Positions 55,986-58,357 of a stretch of 58,357 nucleotides of DNA are shown here, one piece after another (position 1 is the first letter of the stretch; each line of letters begins with the position of its first letter). The position numbers and the translations under genes were made by a program. The notes under the pieces are model-generated. The model did no database searches and was not told the DNA's origin. It saw nothing but the letters and a program-made list of their open reading frames with translations. Source of the DNA: BTRG01 sp036986275 (lineage in GTDB: Bacteria > Pseudomonadota > Gammaproteobacteria > Acidiferrobacterales > SZUA-150); NCBI GenBank assembly GCA_036986275.1, contig BTRG01000008.1, forward strand, positions 1 through 58,357, written 5' to 3'.

Positions 55986-57074
55986 ATGGACGAGAACGTA
56001 CGGGTATTGATCATTGATGATTCCGCTCTGGTGCGCCAGATGTTAACGGAGATTCTGAACGGAGATCCGTGCATCGAGGTGGTCGACGCGGCTTCGGATC
56101 CCTATGTGGCGCGCGAAAAAATAAAGAAACTGAATCCTGACGTGCTTACCCTGGATGTGGAAATGCCAAAGATGGACGGCCTGACCTTCCTGGGTAATCT
56201 GATGCGTCTGCACCCCATGCCGGTGGTGATGGTATCTACACTGACGGACAAGGGGGCGGATGCAACACTACGTGCCCTGGAGTTGGGGGCCGTTGATTTC
56301 GTGTCCAAACCCAAGAGCGACCTGGCGCATACCCTGGAGGATTACAGCGAAGAGATCATTGAGAAGGTCAAGACCGCGGCTGTGGCTCGGGTGAAACCGT
56401 TAGACAGGGTGATCCCATCGCGAGTGATCGATATGGATGTTGCCCCCAAATTGTCGGCCGACGCCGTCATCAAAAAGGCGGTGTCGGCGAAGCATTTTCG
56501 TACTACCGATCAGATTATCGCCATCGGTGCCTCCACCGGTGGTACCGAAGCGATCAAGGAAGTGCTTTTGCATATGCCTGCGGATGCGCCCGGTATTGTT
56601 ATATCCCAGCATATCCCCGAGGCCTTCAGCGAGCCCTTTGCCCGCCGTCTGGACGGTATGTGCGAAATGCGGGTATGCCAGGCGGAGGACAGGCAACAGA
56701 TCATTCCCGGTACCGCCTATATCGCCCCGGGAAATTACCACCTGCTGGTGGAGCGGGACGGCGCCCGTTATGTTTGCCGCCTGAGTGACGGCCCGCCGGT
56801 GAATCGGCATCGGCCCTCGGTGGATGTCATGTTTCGCTCGGTGGCTCAGAACGTGGGCCAGAATGCCTTTGGCGCCATCCTCACCGGCATGGGCGATGAT
56901 GGGGCCGCCGGGCTTCGGGAGATGCGTGATGCCGGGGCGCCCACTGTTGCCCAGGATGAACGTACCAGCGTGGTCTGGGGCATGCCCGGTGAGGCCGTGC
57001 GTCACGGTGGGGTGGATGATGTATTGCCCCTGAATCGCATTAGTCGAAAATTGATGGGGCTGGTTTCGCGCTAA
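55986..57074 (+). CDS. cheB: CheB, receptor methylesterase/response regulator
   Basis: About 362 residues; ATG 55986 is chosen because it gives the usual MDENVRVLIIDDS beginning; ATG 55944 would overlap cheD. Receiver with Asp11-Asp12 and Asp57 (LDVEMPKMDG). Esterase triad: Ser in GASTGGTEAI, His in SQHIPEAFSEP, Asp in GMGDDGAAGL. It removes methyl groups under CheA control. Last gene of the cluster. Confidence 0.96.
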   Translation: MDENVRVLIIDDSALVRQMLTEILNGDPCIEVVDAASDPYVAREKIKKLNPDVLTLDVEMPKMDGLTFLGNLMRLHPMPVVMVSTLTDKGADATLRALELGAVDFVSKPKSDLAHTLEDYSEEIIEKVKTAAVARVKPLDRVIPSRVIDMDVAPKLSADAVIKKAVSAKHFRTTDQIIAIGASTGGTEAIKEVLLHMPADAPGIVISQHIPEAFSEPFARRLDGMCEMRVCQAEDRQQIIPGTAYIAPGNYHLLVERDGARYVCRLSDGPPVNRHRPSVDVMFRSVAQNVGQNAFGAILTGMGDDGAAGLREMRDAGAPTVAQDERTSVVWGMPGEAVRHGGVDDVLPLNRISRKLMGLVSR

Positions 57075-57113
57075 TCCTCTCTTTGTGTTTCCATATATAT
57101 AGTATGTTTATGA

Positions 57114-57129
57114 TGGCATGCCTGTTGCT
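57114..57129 (+). promoter_or_regulatory. Sigma-54 promoter for fliK
   Basis: TGGCAT-GCCTG-TTGCT with exact GG-N10-GC (GG 57115-57116, GC 57127-57128), ~60 bases before the fliK ATG. It restarts the flagellar transcript after the che genes. Confidence 0.8.
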
Positions 57130-57189
57130 CTCTGACTGTTGAGCCGTATTACCCTGTTATAGAATCGCTTATTGCGTGACGGATTTTCG

Positions 57190-58344
57190 ATGGATTTAGC
57201 AACATTTCTACAAACACCCATTATGGCCGAGACGGGTCCCCTGGAGTCAGGGGGTCAGGATAATGGTTTATTAGACAATGAGTTAGGGTCTGATAGCCAT
57301 GAATTTGCCTCGCTGTTTGCTTCCCTGTCTGATCCGCCGCCGACCTTGATCAACCAGGGTTTGCCGCCACAGGCCCGGACTGAATTAGAGGGAGATGCTG
57401 CACGAGCGGGGAATCTTGCCGTTCGAGACGGTAAGGCCTTGCCGCCGGTTACCGTGTTTTCACTTCCCCCGGGTCCGGTCGCTACACCCACCGGTACCGA
57501 GGCAGCCGTCCAGGTAACGGCGGCGCCACCGGGTGGCGCAACCGAATTCCAGGCAGGTGTACAGACGGCCTGGTTGCAGGAGGCCTTGTTGCCGGCCAAA
57601 GACGGGTCCCGGCAGCCGATTCGGCCTATGGCTATCTCTAAAGGGTCAGATATCCTGTCTGGATCTGGAGTCGAAACACCCGCTGTGGGGCGACCGCTGT
57701 CAGTGGCTGACCTGACTAACGCGTCGATCCGAGAGCAAACATTGAGCGAGTCGGACAACGACTCGTTGGCGCAAACCTCCGATAACACTTCCAGGTCGCT
57801 GCCGTTAGAGACACTCCGATTTACCTCGCTTTCCGTCGGCTTGGCTGCTGTGGCGACACCGCTAGACAGAGGTATCATGGATTCGACGGCAATAACTTAT
57901 GCCAAGTCCGACATACAAATCCCTTTTCAACAACCTGGCTGGGATAATGCCCTGTCGGAGCGGTTGCAATGGTTGGTGAGCCAGCGCTTTACGGGTGCGG
58001 AATTGAAGTTGAACCCTGCCGAGTTGGGGCCTTTGGAAGTGCGCATAAAACTGGATCAGGACGCGGCGAATATTACCTTTGTGTCGCAGCATGCCGTGGT
58101 CCGTGAGGCACTGGATGCAGCCTTGCCCCGACTGCGGGAATTGATGGAACAGGGCGGGATAACACTGGCTGACGTCAGTGTTGAACAGCAACGGTCTGGC
58201 AATCAGGACGCACAGACTGACAAGCATCCGCATGACCCTTCTGGTTTGGCGGATGAAGGTGTCCATGCTGAACCAGGACAGCAACAAACGCACGGCATGC
58301 TTGTTTCCATTTCTCCTGAAGGGTTGCTGGACGCCTATGCTTAG
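57190..58344 (+). CDS. fliK: FliK, hook-length control protein
   Basis: About 384 residues from ATG 57190 (7 bases after GACGGA). The N-terminal ~250 residues are disordered and Pro/Ala/Ser-rich. The C-terminal domain is recognised by LSERLQWLVSQRFTGAELKL and NPAELGPLEVRIKL, with the final helical VREALDAALPRLRELMEQGG. FliK measures the hook and switches export to filament proteins. It would normally be followed by fliL-R; the window ends 13 bases later. Confidence 0.93.
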   Translation: MDLATFLQTPIMAETGPLESGGQDNGLLDNELGSDSHEFASLFASLSDPPPTLINQGLPPQARTELEGDAARAGNLAVRDGKALPPVTVFSLPPGPVATPTGTEAAVQVTAAPPGGATEFQAGVQTAWLQEALLPAKDGSRQPIRPMAISKGSDILSGSGVETPAVGRPLSVADLTNASIREQTLSESDNDSLAQTSDNTSRSLPLETLRFTSLSVGLAAVATPLDRGIMDSTAITYAKSDIQIPFQQPGWDNALSERLQWLVSQRFTGAELKLNPAELGPLEVRIKLDQDAANITFVSQHAVVREALDAALPRLRELMEQGGITLADVSVEQQRSGNQDAQTDKHPHDPSGLADEGVHAEPGQQQTHGMLVSISPEGLLDAYA

Positions 58345-58357
58345 AAGCAGTGGCTAG

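Overview
The window is chromosomal DNA from a gammaproteobacterium, probably a sulfur-oxidising, polarly flagellated relative of Chromatiales or Thiotrichales. This rests on four things: the FleQ/FleS/FleR (not FlhDC) flagellar regulators with sigma-54 and FliA promoters, the smc-zipA-ligA block, soxYZ, and a P. aeruginosa che2-like chemotaxis cluster. No rRNA, tRNA, CRISPR array or insertion sequence was recognised.

Layout. (1) 32-7634: six co-directional genes that look like a cyclic-nucleotide module. They are an NTT/MFS-like membrane protein with HEAT repeats, a stand-alone cyclic-nucleotide-binding protein, a secreted protein, an outer-membrane beta-barrel, a periplasmic cupredoxin-like protein and a membrane class III adenylate cyclase. 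(2) 7885-8724: soxY and soxZ, without other sox genes. (3) 8769-10700, minus strand: one open frame joining a QueF nitrile reductase to an FGGY carbohydrate kinase, an unexpected fusion. (4) 10784-17573: smc, zipA, ligA. (5) 17589-20167, minus strand: ycgR-like PilZ gene, flgN, flgM, flgA. (6) 20441-30838: flgBCDEFGHIJKL. (7) 31055-36650: fliC, flaG, fliD, fliS, a fliT-like gene and a probable atypical PilZ gene. (8) 37077-46699: fleQ, fleS, fleR, fliEFGHIJ. (9) 47341-57074: cheY, cheA, cheW, a NIT-domain MCP with a C-terminal EWEEF tail, a broken MCP remnant, a ParA-like ATPase, a STAS protein, cheR, cheD, cheB. (10) 57190-58344: fliK.

Regulation read from the sequence. GG-N10-GC sigma-54 sites lie before flgA, flgB, fliD and fliK. 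FliA-type sites with an 11-base spacer lie before flgM, fliC, fliS and a possible 62-residue ORF ahead of cheY. This matches a tiered FleQ/sigma-54 to FleSR to FliA cascade. A strong intrinsic terminator follows fliC, and a 420-base gap before fleQ holds four closely packed hairpins.

The candidates I would look at first are the QueF-kinase fusion, the six-gene cAMP module (the cyclase and the cNMP-binding protein both have intact key residues), the ParA-STAS pair inside the chemotaxis cluster, and the tandem hairpins before fleQ. All functional statements come from reading the sequence; no database search was run.
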